Below, one piece after another: positions 20,307 to 31,500 of a stretch of DNA of 64,000 nt. Source of the stretch: Symbiodinium natans. Lineage: Eukaryota > Sar > Dinophyceae > Suessiales > Symbiodiniaceae. The position numbers and the translations under genes were made by a program. Position 1 is the first letter of the stretch; each line of letters begins with the position of its first letter. The notes under the pieces are model-generated. The model ran no database searches, was not told where the DNA came from, and saw nothing but the letters and a program-made list of their open reading frames with translations. The DNA is taken from NCBI GenBank assembly GCA_905221605.1, contig CAJNDS010000218.1, positions 41,001 to 105,000 on the forward strand, written 5' to 3'.

Positions 20307-20859
20307 CTTGGGATGGTCGAGGGTGTATACCCCCTCCAACAACAAACCCTAAACCCCAAAGCCTAAACTTTGCCCTAAACCCTAATAAATGTATACATAC
20401 TTTGCTATATATATATATATGTATCTATGTATACATGTATGGTTACCCCCCCTCCCCCCACCCAAGACCACACTTTGTATTATATTTCCTATACATACTT
20501 CTGTCTTTTGTCTTTCTTACTTTGTTCAATGCCACCAACCATCGGTATTTACGGTGTTTCTACTCTGTGTCATACATATTGTAGCCTTGATGGGTGCGTA
20601 CCACTGAACCTGCGTATGCTTAAGTTCTCGACCGGATTCCGGTTTGAAAGATAGTATTGGTTTAAATACAGCTTTTTTACGTATTTATACCAGATTTAGA
20701 CGAAAATGAAACTGGTTTGTCGCATTTGTTAATCATGCCTAAATTCTTTCCATTCAATTAATTCCGTCGGGTGGCCCCTTTATTCATAATTTGCGTTGGA
20801 AGAATGGAATGGACGGCAATTCTGTTTTTGAACGTTGGGCTTTATGTGCTTTTCATTGA

Positions 20860-21330
20860 GTACTTACATTGGTTTTGACCGAGTGAAATCTCTGAATTTC
20901 GGTAACTCTGGATCCGGGATTCCACCACATGTAAAAGTTGGATTGATCTCAAGAAGAATGTGAAAACTTTAAACGGGCGGAATCTGCGGACTCTGTTAGC
21001 TCGGGATCCAGGGTTTCATCGGATTGAAGTTTAATTTAAATGATCTGGTAAACTAGCAAAACTCAGAAACAAAAAATGGTTGGCCTGCTTGTTGTTTTTG
21101 TTAAGTCAAGTCAGTTAAGTCATGTAAAAAGATGACTAGGTTCTTTAAATGATCAGAACACTAGAATGGACCAACGTTTTGTGTTGTCTGTTTTTACATT
21201 AGTTAAATTGATTTTGATGGGGTGAAATCTTTGGATTGCATGAACTCTGGATCCAGGATCAACCGAATTAAGAATAGTTTGAATTAAACAAATAGTCAAA
21301 CAGTTTTAAACACTTGAAATTATCCTTGTC
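20860..21330 (+). repeat. AT-rich degenerate direct repeats
   Basis: Three diverged copies share GTGAAATCT(C/T)TG..., (C/G)CTC(T/G)GGATCC(A/G)GG and following A/T-rich sequence (CTCTGGATCC near 20907 and 21246, CTCGGGATCC near 21000). No ORF. The composition is much more AT-rich than the surroundings (20645-21370). Confidence 0.6.
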
Positions 21331-21488
21331 TATGATTTCTTTACGTAGATGTACCAAGACAGCTTTCTTTAATAGAGCTAAGGCCAGTTCCAGGTTCCAA
21401 ACTTCCAAGGTTGCACGTTCCCTTTTCCCCTTTCAGCAATCCCACAAGTGTACAATCCTACGATCCCACAGTCCCACGATCCTGTCCT

Positions 21489-21541
21489 ACAATCCCACAA
21501 TCCCGCAATCCCACCATGGGATTGCGGGATTGTGGGATTGT
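21489..21541. repeat. Perfect 25-bp-arm inverted repeat from a CAATCCCA minisatellite
   Basis: Arms 21489-21513 and 21517-21541 are exact reverse complements around CCA. Imperfect pairing extends outward to about 21445-21595, because (CAATCCCA)n on the left faces (TGGGATTG)n on the right. Confidence 0.95.
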
Positions 21542-21605
21542 ACGACTGTGGGACTGTGGATTGTGGGAGTTTCGCTTGTGGGATTGTGGCTTGCGGGCCG
21601 TGGTA

Positions 21606-21660
21606 TGCATGTATATATATATATGTATATATGTATATATATATATATATGCGTATGTAT
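21606..21660 (+). repeat. TATATG-type microsatellite
   Basis: Alternating (TA)n and ATGTATAT units. Similar tracts are at 20405-20440 and 39120-39220. Confidence 0.9.
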
Positions 21661-21839
21661 GCAGGCCCCATCCCATGCTATCTTTCCGATGTGAGCTCTT
21701 GCGAAGCCTCTTGTGAAGCCAGGGTGCTCCAGGTAAATTTGGATCCGGACAACCCGCGTCACCTTGGCGGGTCGGACAATGGGTGCACTGCGTGGGTGTC
21801 GAAGGTGCCTTCCATGTGGCGACCTGCGATATAAGGGCA

Positions 21840-24100
21840 TTTCCCCCCCCCCCAAAAAAAAAGAAGTACCCCTTTATATATCCCAACTAAAGAACAATTT
21901 TTCCCATCAAACTTGTGTAACTCCAAGTTCGGGAATTTAAGCCTCCAAAACAAGAAAATCCGGAACAGGCAAGTCACGCTCACGATGCGGACTACCCGTG
22001 TCGCCTTGGAGAATCGGACGAGCTTGGCACCTCGACATGACGTTGAGAATCAAACTGTTCAGGGTTTAGGGTTTAGGGTTTAGGGTTTGGGGTTTGGGGT
22101 TTGGGGTTTGGGGTTTGGGGTTCAGGGTTTAGGGTTGAGGGTTTAGCGTTTAGGGTTTAGGGTTTAGGGTTTAGGGTCTGGGGCTTACTTGGCAAAGTGG
22201 AAGGCTGCAGGAAGGGAAAAGCATGAACTGCCTGTTGAAGTAACCCTGTGCGCAAACCATGAACCCTAACCCGAAACCGGAAAAAGTCTTGGAATAAACG
22301 GAATGCTCCCGACATGCCGAGATCCTTTCTGAACTCGACTTACATGCTGGGGCAGAAGGTCCTGAACCCTGCTGTACCCTAGATCCGCCTAAATCCTGAA
22401 CCTGAACCCTAAAAACAACCCGAATGGAAGGGCTGCCTTACCACCTCCTTCCCCCGCTGCAAGCAAAAGAAAGTAACCAAAGGAGCTGCAGCCATACGCC
22501 CGAAACCCTAAACCCTAAACCCTAAACCCTAAACCCTAAACCCTAAACCCTAAACCCTAAACCCTACGTAGCCTACGCCCGAAACCCTATACGCCCAACG
22601 TAGGCAGGGAGCCGATGACTTCCGGATTGTCGCTGGCCTGTCGCAAGGGTTGCGAGTACCCTGGGCCCAGGAGTAACCTAGGAATAAAGAAGAGTGCCCT
22701 TTTTGGCTTAAAGGGGCTTCTTAAGGGAACCTAAACACTTAAAAAAGGAACACGGGCCTACTCTGGGTCCTAGTACCGGTTGGGCTTGCTTCGCAAGCGG
22801 TATGCTTCCCGGCTTCGCGCAAGCCAGGTGGACTGCCGGGGCTTGCTCCGTTTTTTTGGTTTTGCTCAGATTGCCTTGGCAAAACATGGCAGGAAAGAAT
22901 AACCAACAAAAATAACTACAAAGGGCCAGCAAAAACTAATGGCAACTCCTCGAAACGATCGGAGCTGCATTGCAAGCAGGCGGAGGCATAGCAGCACCAA
23001 GCTCGATCTGCAACCCTACACCCTAAGCCCTAAGCCCTAAACCGTTTAAAGAGAAACTTGCTTATCAGGGAACCTATTCATCAATAAATGTCACAGGGTT
23101 TCAAGCACAACCCAGGAAACAAAATCAAAAATCAACCTGGCAGACATCGGACTTTGGTGCTTGCAAGAGCTTCTCCAGCGACAGGGCTCAGCGTTGAGCA
23201 GGAAAGCAAAGATGATGTTAGGGTTTAGGGTTTGGGGTTGACGGTTTAGGGCGGTACTTTGGCAGATGCAAACCCCAGGGCCGGAGTGAATTCACACATT
23301 CACTCACAACTCCTATCGATTGAGCCTTAATCCCTCCTCCTCCCCCCCCCCCCCCCCCCCCGCCAAACACAAAAGAACGAGCTACTTCTGAGCAAGAACA
23401 GTTTCACCATAAACCTCCCTGATGCGTGTTTCGGGCTACTGTGTCTGCCCTACGGTAGGGCAAACAGGGTCAGGGTACGCACGATTGGCGCTTATGATAT
23501 GGAGTTCAGCCTGTATCTTAGTTCTGCAGTACTGCCAACCAACCCAGTGCTTCATGCGAACCCTGGGGTTCAAACTTCCCTAAACCTTAACCCTAAGGGC
23601 CTGGGACGAAGTCTCCTCTGGGAAAACACTGTTGGCGAAGACCGTCAGCCAATCAACACAGACCTTGCGAGAGGATTCCCGCAATCCACAAACAAACTCA
23701 CTCAGGCAGTCGGCACACATGAACCGTGCTTGTGCCAGAACGGTCATACCCAAGCTGCTATGAACAGATCCAAGAAGAACGTGGTCCTTGTCAGCCCAAA
23801 CTTATCCAAATTCGCGTCAGGCTGGTGGGGCGTGCTGGACCGGTGCCCTTGCAACGGGTCCTGCAATATCTCCGGAATATCATCAACGGCCGGGTCCTTG
23901 GCGCGTGCAAGCAAACCCTAAACCCTAAACCCTAAACCCTAACGCAGGAACCGCTGGCTCGCTCAACAACAATCTCAGCCACCGGCTCCAGCTTGCCTGC
24001 CCAATGGATTTGACCAGTGTGCCAAAAAGTCAGTTTCAACGGGCAACTGTCTGACCGCAGCCAATAGTCGTTCGAGGACAAATCTCTTTCACGACCCACT
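21840..24100. other. Repeat-rich stretch without a firm gene
   Basis: TTTAGGG runs (22059-22180), a CCCTAAA array (22504-22566), a family-7 element (22676-22772) and a poly-C tract (23341-23361). A minus frame at 22610-22660 reads YSQPLRQASDNPEVIGSLP right beside the family-7 element, but other frames are open too. The 140-aa plus ORF at 23499-23921 ends in telomere-like codons and has no recognisable motif. Confidence 0.4.
22676..22772. mobile_element. Family-7 short element
   Basis: CCTAGGAATAAAGAAGAGTG ... CCTACTCTGGGTCCTAG. A related copy lies at 60200-60300 (AAAAAGAGTGGTGCCC ... GCCTACTCTGGGTCCCAG) and a fragment at 62990-63020. The ends show weak inverted similarity (CCTAGGA/TCCTAG). 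Confidence 0.55.
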
Positions 24101-26180
24101 AGGGTGGAGTTGTCATGCATCTAAACTGATTTCGGCTTCGGGTACTTGCTGATAGAAAAATGAAAAACGTACCTGGAAAGGATTCTGTCTCCAGATCCAG
24201 CCTAACATCCTATTAACAGGTTTCAGGTACTGAGGGTGGGCTCTTAGGGGTGATTCAGAGAACGGTTCATATTAACTGGTAAGGGGTGCATGTGATGAGT
24301 GATGCACGAAGATAGAAAGGTGGCACGCTCTTTGAGTCAGTTCACGAAACCACCCAAGTTCCAGCATGATACGGTTAATCCGGGAGTTAGTTCACAAGCA
24401 TCGTATTAGCGACAGGTGAACAGATGTTGTCTCAAGGTGTGATGGGTGAACACTGCTGCTATTTTGCTTGTCAATAGGATTTTGGGACAACGAACTGTGT
24501 GAATAAACAACTCCGGAACGCACGTGTTTATTCATACATTCGTGCACGCACACAAAGACCCCACAATTTATTCTATAATTATAGGGCGCGCATACTTTGT
24601 CCCTAATATCATAATAATGTTGCATGGGTCGCCGTCCCCAAAACATCTGTCCACGCCAAGCCTGCCACGTAGTATGCCGTCCTGCACGTCATGATTATGT
24701 CCAGCGTCCAGAACACCGCAACTGCCGAAGTACAGTACCTGGGACAAGTGACAAAGCATGGAACGATGGAACTTGCATTGAGGCAATTGTGTCGCACGGT
24801 GCACTCGCACAGCCATGGCCAAGCTGCAGCAGCCATCCCACCATGGGGAAATCCCAGGCAATGGTCACAGGCGTGAAGCACAAGTCGTAAAGCAGAAATA
24901 CCATCGCCATCAGATCAAAAATAATTCGTTGTGGCGAAGATGGGTCAAATATGCACCGGCCCCTAAGATCATGCAGGCTCCTACTTGGAGGTTCGTGGTA
25001 CTTATTACTACCCAGTACTTATAACCCACCTACAAACCCTTTAATAAGCGCAATTATCATTGGATAATACGTACCATGAACCTCCAAGTATCAACACAAC
25101 ATGTCGAATGCATCCAAATGCAGGCAAACACCGGGCCAAGTAGCCGATGGGTTTTGCTCTCCAATGCCACCATAGACATGTACTTCGTGGTGATCCTCGC
25201 CCACCGCTTCATTGAAGCTGACAACAACACTGTCGCCCCTCAACAATCCTCAACATGCAAGCAACTGAGCGCCGAACCGGTCGTGAATTTCCCTTAGTTG
25301 TACAGAGATGTCCCCGATGTTAGATGATATTGCGCAAAAAAGCGACTGCCTGTCTGCAACCAAACGACCCCGCCATAGTTGCCAAAGCTGATGTTTGCGC
25401 AGGCAAACTCCCAAAGCGACGCGCTTTGATACCTCCGCCCGCGAATTTCCCAGCAGCGGCGAAGCAAACATGCATTTTCGGCACGCCCTCAACTTGTGCA
25501 GGTCCGAATAGTGCAGCCAAGGGCATGAGGGCCAATCTTCCGGCAAACCACACATCGCCAGTCCACCCCCTGAAATGCGACGACGACTTTGGAAAGGGTT
25601 AACAAAACACCCTGATGAAGACGTGAACCGCTGCCGATTCTTGATTTATGTATTTCGTGGCACGTGCATGAGACATGCGTGGCTAACGTGTGGGGATACA
25701 CAGCTTCCACCTCGCCTTCCGTCATGAATGAAGTTCGCCTGGATGTCCGCACATCGTAGTCCTGATGCGCGACACTGCCGGCAAACCCAAAAAAAACACA
25801 AACGAGCGACAGATTAGTTTTAACACATATTGCAACAGCGTGTGCCTCCCAGGGAACGAAGCTGCTCATTGTCCTCATGGTACGCCGCCTAGGGTTCACC
25901 ATCCCACAACGCCAGTGTGCCGGGCGGCATGCACTGTGAGTTTGACATGCTTGAGGTTTGGGCGCGAGGTCTTAGTCTAGGCTGTTTCGCCCAAGTATAG
26001 TTTCTTGACTGGTTTGTTTTTTCTCGCGTTTTTTTGCCACTGGTCAGCGCCTTCCCAGCCAGTGCAGGGGGCATCTCACATGGGGGAGCGGGCACACGGC
26101 TCACGCCAGTCGACTGGCAAGGGCGGGACCCTCGGAAGAGTCGGCAAGGATGTTGCTGAGGGGCGTTCCCTTGCCCTTGG
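24100..26180. other. Left part of the array-free tract
   Basis: Hardly any telomere-like repeats. Family-2 ends lie near 24978-25090. Several overlapping ORFs exist on both strands, none with a motif I recognise. By position it may be further decayed retroelement sequence. Confidence 0.4.
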
Positions 26181-27050
26181 AGTGAACCGAGAAGCCCCTC
26201 AGTAAACACGGGATCACGACGGGAGAGGACTTTAAACGCAGTAGCCCTGGATGCCCAGTCGTGCCTTTCGGCGAAAACTTGCACCAGTGATGGGGGGGAG
26301 TGTGCGGAGCACATGGTGGGCCAAAGGGGCTTCGCAACTGGACAACAACAACAACCAAGGAACTTGCACGTCCTCCAAAACCGGGAGTTGCTCGAGCAGA
26401 GAGCTGTTGCGGGCCAAGACTTCTTGGAGGATAAGAACCTCTAACACAGCTACGCCCCTAAAGGACGGCGGCAGGTCAGGGTACGGAAGCAACCAAGAAC
26501 ATGCCTGGCATCAGGGGATCACCCTCCTTCCGCATGAGTTATCACAAGGGCGCTGCACACCAAGTATAAGTGAAATCCTGACGCGCGAAGGGCAGCAGCA
26601 CGGCCAGCTCAGGGTCATCCGACAAACCTGTCAACATGGCAGGGCGGCCGAGGTCATACGCAGCAATGGCATCGACTGACACTACCGTGAGTTGAGGATC
26701 AGCATGGATCAGCTTGCGAACGTACTTGCAGCGGGTGCACCAAGGTCTCCATACCGGCCTGGATTGACAAAACGAACTGATGGGGTACCCCATCTGAGGG
26801 TTTGGACAGCGGCACGCGACATCCAACGCCTATGGCCTGTGAGTTGATTTGGGAGACATGCGCGCGTGCCGGCAATGCGCCACGTCGGCGAAGCCTCGGA
26901 CCCACCTTCTTCATCAAGGGCGACAGCAGCACTGCGCGGTGGGCAGCATCTGGTACGATGGCGGCCGGCTTGGGTTTCGGAGCTGCGCAAGTGTGCTATC
27001 AGCCGGCGCACAGCTCGCCCCATCCGGGCCACTCGGACACCCACCCCCAA
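26180..27050 (-). pseudogene. LINE-type reverse transcriptase fragment, frameshifted
   Basis: Three minus frames together resemble one RT-bearing polyprotein. Near 26640-26760: HQFVLSIQAGMETLVH then LTVVSVDAIAAYDLGRPAML and LAVLLPFARQDF, the pattern of the RT palm (S-x-D-x-x-x-A-Y-D). About 26500-26545: EGDPLMPGMF, the Q-G-D-P-L-x-P-x-x-F motif. 26232-26492: SLLEQLPVLEDVQVPWLLLL then HVLRTLPP, a block downstream of the RT in dinoflagellate elements as I recall. The frame changes and stops mean it is dead. It runs in the same direction as the pieces at 27493-28992. Confidence 0.65.
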
Positions 27051-27492
27051 GCAACCCTGCGCTGAGGCCGTTTTCTAGTTGCGAGCCTGTGCGGGCGGCC
27101 ATGGGACATGTCCCGTGGCCCGCCTACAAAAACGTTCCTAGCCTGCCATATGTGCAACCTGCCCGCGGGCACAGCGCATCACAGCATGGCTCGGTCAGCC
27201 GCTAGTGTTGCCACGTTGACCATGGTGTCTTTATCGGTCTTGCCTCCTGCGAAGTGTGCATGTGCACTGCGCGTACGCGTGGGGGGCTGTATTTGTTCTG
27301 GTGGAACCAAAGAACACTTGTGGGGCCTCGAACCAACGAAGCATTCAGTGGCTTCGGGCAGCTGCGTGTTCGGGTACTTTTGCCGCAGCCAAACGAGATA
27401 TGAGTCCTCGAACGATCGTGCGTCACGATCAGAACAAAAGTGCAACCATTATGTACATGATCCATGCGAGCATGCAGGAGTGCAAAACACAA

Positions 27493-27660
27493 TCAACTCA
27501 ACAGCAGCACCCAAAGGCCAAACTCGCAAGCATCAGACCACCCAGAGTTGTAAAACTGCCAAGGTTCGCGGTGTATTGTACATTTGTGGGTCAATAACTT
27601 GTCAACAACTGGGTGGATGCGATTCAAAACTAGCCTCTCTAAAATCTTTCCGGCGCACGA
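27493..27660 (-). pseudogene. RT N-terminal fragment fused to a LINE tail
   Basis: AGKILERLVLNRIHPVVDKL matches the start of LINE RT domains (K-I-x-E-R-x-x-x-x-R-I). In the same frame it directly follows the C-terminal LINE block of 27640-28450, a reversed order compared with an intact element. That indicates two copies joined head to tail or nested. Confidence 0.6.
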
Positions 27661-28450
27661 GGCTTGGAGCAGTGCCGTGCCGCCGACGGAGCGCTGGACG
27701 GCGACAGAGAGCATGAGCATGCCCCACCGCCGCGCCCAGGCTGACGAGGCGCTTGCCCGCAAGGCGGGCGGTGCGCGCAGCGCCCTGACGCGCACGAGTT
27801 GCCGCACCAAATCGCGCGCATCCTGATTCCACCGGCCACCAACTTCGGCGGCAGGGACGCACAACCGCTGGCCGCCGCCGCGCCTCAGCTCCGGGTATGT
27901 GGCGCGCTTGCGAGCTGCCGCCGTGCGGAGGGCAATCCCGGGGGTGTCTGCCGCATGGGGATGAGGCGTGCTGGCTGTGTTGATGGGGCTCAAATACGTA
28001 CAGTAGCATTACAGCACAAGGCCATGCCCTGCGGGGATGCCCCGTACACGACCAGGTCAAGTCGTCGGCGGTCCTGCGGCCACACGCCTGGGGCCGAAGT
28101 GTGCGCCAGCCACTGCTGTGGCACCACGCGGCCTTCCGCTCCGACCGCCTCGCGGCAGACAGCGAGCCAGGCCACGCGACGAGTTTCGCCCTCCTGCCAG
28201 CAGCCTGGTGCGGGTGCAAGGTAGAGCGGGGTTCTCTCACGCGTCGAGCCTTTTGCCTGCCCCGAATGACCGCATTTCGCCCGAGCCTGAAGGCAAGGGC
28301 ACGCGGAGCTTTCGACGCAGAGCTGTCAGCATTACGTTTGGCGGGAGGGTGCTCTGTGGGGATCGGCGTGAGCCACGCCGCCGCCTGCGGCCCTGACTGG
28401 GACTGCAGCAGGGCCTGGTGAGCTCCAGGGCCGGCAGCAGCACGCGTTCG
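27640..28450 (-). pseudogene. LINE-like element, conserved C-terminal region
   Basis: Frameshifted minus frames carry, in order, LPPNVMLTALRRKLRVPLPS (about 28290-28350), VPQQWLAHTSAPGV and RRRLDLVVYGASPQGMALCC (28020-28120), RATYPELRRGGGQRL, VPAAEVGGRWNQDARDLVRQ and LRASASSAWARRW (27700-27900). I recall this block as multicopy in dinoflagellate retroelement ORFs; the motif order is seen, the family name is from memory. Frameshifts lie between the blocks. GC content is high, unlike the AT-rich patches nearby. Confidence 0.6.
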
Positions 28451-28659
28451 CGAAAGTAGGAGGTGCGAGTACGCGACGCGTGGAACTGCCAGCCGTGGGG
28501 CCAGTCACCAGGACTTGCGTCCCGGGCAGGGGGAGATGCACACGAGTCATCAAGGAAGGACTCCCAAGTGGAGCAGTTATGCCAACCTTCCGTGCGCAGC
28601 AGGTTGGCTCAGGGCGCACAGGGCCAGGCGTTCGGGTCCGGCCAAAAGGAGGGCATCAA

Positions 28660-28992
28660 CATACGCGCGCGCGAGGCCTGGCTGCCTGGCCCATTTGTCC
28701 AGCATGCAAAATCACATGCAAGCGCCTCGTATGGAATGCCATCGCACCCAAGTGCCTTGCCAAACTCGCAATTGTGGAGCACAGCCTGCAACTCTGCCGC
28801 TGTGAAAGGAGGGATCGGCGTGCGCGGATGTGCACGAGCAACTCTCGCTGGACAAAAATTATCCGTGTTCAATGAGGCTGCATTCTGGAAGTGCGCTTGC
28901 CACTGCTGCAGACATTGTTCTGCCGTGCGAACGATTGCGATTTCGCGCTCGCCAAGCGGTGTTACGCTCCAACAACGCGGCAATACAGGCAT
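28660..28992 (-). pseudogene. LINE pre-RT segment
   Basis: The frame reads LQQWQAHFQNAASLNT then FTAAELQAVLHNCEFGKALG and CDGIPYEAL. The motif G-K-A-x-G-x-D-G-I-P-x-E is the classic segment immediately before RT domain 1 in LINE elements, and W-x-x-H-F lies about 45 residues upstream as expected. The downstream RT core does not follow in this frame; the tail block at 27640-28450 comes next, so the RT core has been lost. Confidence 0.7.
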
Positions 28993-29034
28993 CTCGCAAG
29001 TGTTTCAGGCCGGCAAAGCTTTGATTTTGGTGAT

Positions 29035-29158
29035 TGCGTTGCTGTGTGTGTACATGTCTGTACATGTATGTGTGTGCATGTGTACATGCGTGCGGGTGTA
29101 CATACGTGTGCACATATGTGTGTACGTATGTGTGCATATATATATATATATATATGTG
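29035..29158 (+). repeat. GTGTGTACAT-type microsatellite
   Basis: Degenerate GTGTACAT/GTGTGCAT units ending in (TA)n. A sister tract lies at 30035-30165 (GTACATACGTGTGTAC). Confidence 0.9.
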
Positions 29159-29159
29159 T

Positions 29160-29260
29160 GAACGGACAGTTTGACAGCAGAAATTTCAGTATTCGCGCTG
29201 GCGTTCGCCAAGGATGCGTGTTGAGCCCCAGGCTATTTTACGTTCTCCAGCATTCTCCAA
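29160..29260 (+). pseudogene. LINE RT fragment with GVRQGCVLSP motif, plus strand
   Basis: Right after the microsatellite the plus frame reads IRAGVRQGCVLSPRLFYVLQ, the highly conserved RT motif G-V-R-Q-G-C-x-L-S-P-x-L-F. The homology fades after about 30 residues. It is opposite in strand to the LINE pieces on its left. Confidence 0.8.
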
Positions 29261-29299
29261 CATGCGATGAGCTCGCTGTGGATGACATGCCCCCAAACC

Positions 29300-29450
29300 A
29301 TTTACAGCAGTTCCCGGGGAATACAAAACCAAAGCCACAATAAAATATCATCAGCGAAGTGGAGGTCGAAAGATGTGTCAAACCCATCATACAGATCCCA
29401 ACCTGCAGATGCATCGAAAGCCGATTTGGATTTTCACTTGCACTTGCAGA
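29300..29450 (-). pseudogene. LINE RT active-site fragment (FADDI), inverted
   Basis: The minus frame reads SAGWDLYDGFDTSFDLHFAD then DILLW. F-A-D-D-I is the catalytic Asp-Asp motif of reverse transcriptase, normally found 50-100 residues after G-x-R-Q-G-C. Here that partner motif lies on the opposite strand just to the left, so this piece is inverted relative to it. Confidence 0.65.
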
Positions 29451-29589
29451 ATGCTCGCAAGGTCATGCGATGCGAACATCTCCCTGGCTCGTCGATTGGA
29501 ATTCTTTCCATCGGTGGTATCACCTGTCGCGTGCGTTGCTTCTGGACACCGTGCCGTGCACACACGGCATTTGCACAAGATAGATGTTG

Positions 29590-29990
29590 AATTTCGGCGC
29601 TTGCTCCGACGTTTGCTTCGACCACCTGGTGGAGGGGATTGGAATGTACATTCGTGGAACGAGCGCGTCCAAAACTGTCGTAAACGTTTGTGTTTGGAAA
29701 ATTGGTCGACACAATCTTTGCGTCAGTATTGGCAGTTTGCTTCGTACGTCGCGTTGCTACCAGTAGCCGTCGCTGGGTCAAACGTGTTATGACATGGAAT
29801 CTTTTTCGTCGTGCGAATTCTGGTCGTGCGAAATGATGTGGGGTGAGAAACTGGTTAGCTTTTGCAGATGGCCGGAGAAAGGCCACTGGACCCTATGCGA
29901 TCTTCATGGCAAGACGATTTCCCTCAGTTTGATGCAATCGGCCGGTTGTGAGAGGCGCACACACCTGTACGACTTCTTTGCACAGCGTAG
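29590..29990 (+). pseudogene. LINE RT C-terminal region, plus strand
   Basis: Plus frames read RRLLRRLLRPPGGGDW, SWNERVQ, WSTQSLRQYWQFASYVALLP and, after a frameshift, TWNLFRRANSGR. The pattern P-P-G-x-x-x-W ... W-N-x-R-V ... W-S-x-x-x-L-x-x-Y-W-x-x-A-x-Y-V-A-x-L-P resembles the segment following the RT in dinoflagellate LINE proteins as I recall it. It restores the plus-strand orientation of 29160-29260 on the far side of the inverted FADDI piece. A weaker WNERTQ echo occurs near 30240. Confidence 0.5.
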
Positions 29991-30034
29991 TTGATGTCCT
30001 GAGCCCGAAGGGGGCAGCCTTCGGGCATTCAGAG

Positions 30035-30165
30035 GTTTCACTGTGCACATACGTGTGTACATTTGTGTGCACATGTGCGTGTACAAAAGTGAGTACGTAT
30101 GTATGTACATACGGTCTGTACATAGGTGTACATACGTATGCACATACGGATGCGCATGTGTTGGT
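30035..30165 (+). repeat. GTGTACAT-type microsatellite, second tract
   Basis: Same degenerate GTACATACGT/GTGTGCACAT units as at 29035-29158, flanking the plus-strand LINE tail on the other side. Confidence 0.85.
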
Positions 30166-30169
30166 GAGA

Positions 30170-31500
30170 TTGAAACCGTCCCACGCTTTTATCGAGATTC
30201 TCTCGGCGAAGGCTGCTGCAGTTCGGGCCGGATTAAATGCATGGAACGAACGAACCCAAATCTTGCGATTGTACTACAACAGACGTTTTGCATACAAATT
30301 GCGACGCAGCGCCAACCTTTGCGAGGGAAGCTGCATTGACGCGTTGGCACACAGATTGGCACGAGGGCCCCGCCACGATCCTTTGCGACTCTCCGTTCTG
30401 GCCGTGCGGTTGCTGTATAATACAACGCTGCCGAGTCCAGACGGCAAGCGCCAACCCTCAAACGACAGAGACGGCGCCGGCAGCTGGCGTTCGGGCCTTT
30501 ACTGCGCAACGGAGGGCATGCCTCCTGTCCCATGTCTTCTCCCGCAGGCAGTACGAAGAAGAAATGAACCAAAACGATGTCGTGTTACGAAAAGCTCTCG
30601 GATCTCGCTCCTGCAACACCATCGCGCCAACGAAGTTTGCGGGCGACCGCAGCGACCTTTGATCATCAGTCGTGCTGCCCGCAAGCCTGGCCGGGCGCAC
30701 GCCAGCGCCGCCAGCGCGAAGGGAATGTTGCCGCGCTGCAGGATGAACCCACGGTGAATGTGACAGCGTGCCAGCGGTGGAACAAGCGGGACTTGTAATT
30801 GACTGTGTGGTGCACCAAGGCTTTTGGCCAGGCAGGGCGGCGCTGCGACGCGTTCAGATCCGTCCGTTCGCGTGCGAATGCACAATCTCGCCTGGAATCA
30901 ATGCGCATCGTCATCCCTTGTGGACCGAATGAACCCTAAAAGGATTTATGGTATGCACTCATAGGGATCATAGTAGTCTAGGTTATATGACCCACATCTT
31001 AGGGTTCATTTGGTCTCCAAGGTTCTTGTTTCGCCAATCACGGCGTTGCCGCTGGCTTCGCGGGTTTCTTTCTGGAATGGCGTAAGATTTCAGACGTGTT
31101 CGGCAGGACAGGCCGGGCATGTCCTTGAAGTCGCTTCTGATCTGCGCTGTTGGGCCGCCATGAGCAAAAGCCACCGGTGCTGGACGAACTGGACCTAGGG
31201 CAGACCAGGCATCGCATCGTGGGAACCCTTGGTCCCTTGCACAAGCACGGGTGGCAGGTGCAGTCTTCCGGAGTTTCGAGCCTGCAGCGTCGAAGCGTCG
31301 GATCCGTCATCGAACGTGGGGGGCCGGGGGGTGGGGCAGAGTTGCGCGACGCCGCGTCATGGGAGTGGCCATGGGCTCCTCGTGTTGGCTACGATGGCCG
31401 CAACTCGAAAAACGACTTGAAGGGTTGGAAGGTTGCTCGTCACCTGCTGTCGGCAAAATGCGATAGGCCCAAGCCGCCTCCATTCCTGGATACTCTTAAG
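30170..31500. other. Right part of the array-free tract, unrecognised
   Basis: Overlapping ORFs on both strands without motifs that I can name. GC-rich and free of telomere-like repeats. Probably more decayed insertion sequence. Confidence 0.4.

Noticed and set aside
27108-27716. 202-aa plus ORF in the LINE region
   Set aside because: It is largely antisense to the LINE fragments, which carry the recognisable motifs.
28859-29211. Cys/Val/His-rich ORFs
   Set aside because: Produced by the GTGTACAT microsatellite.
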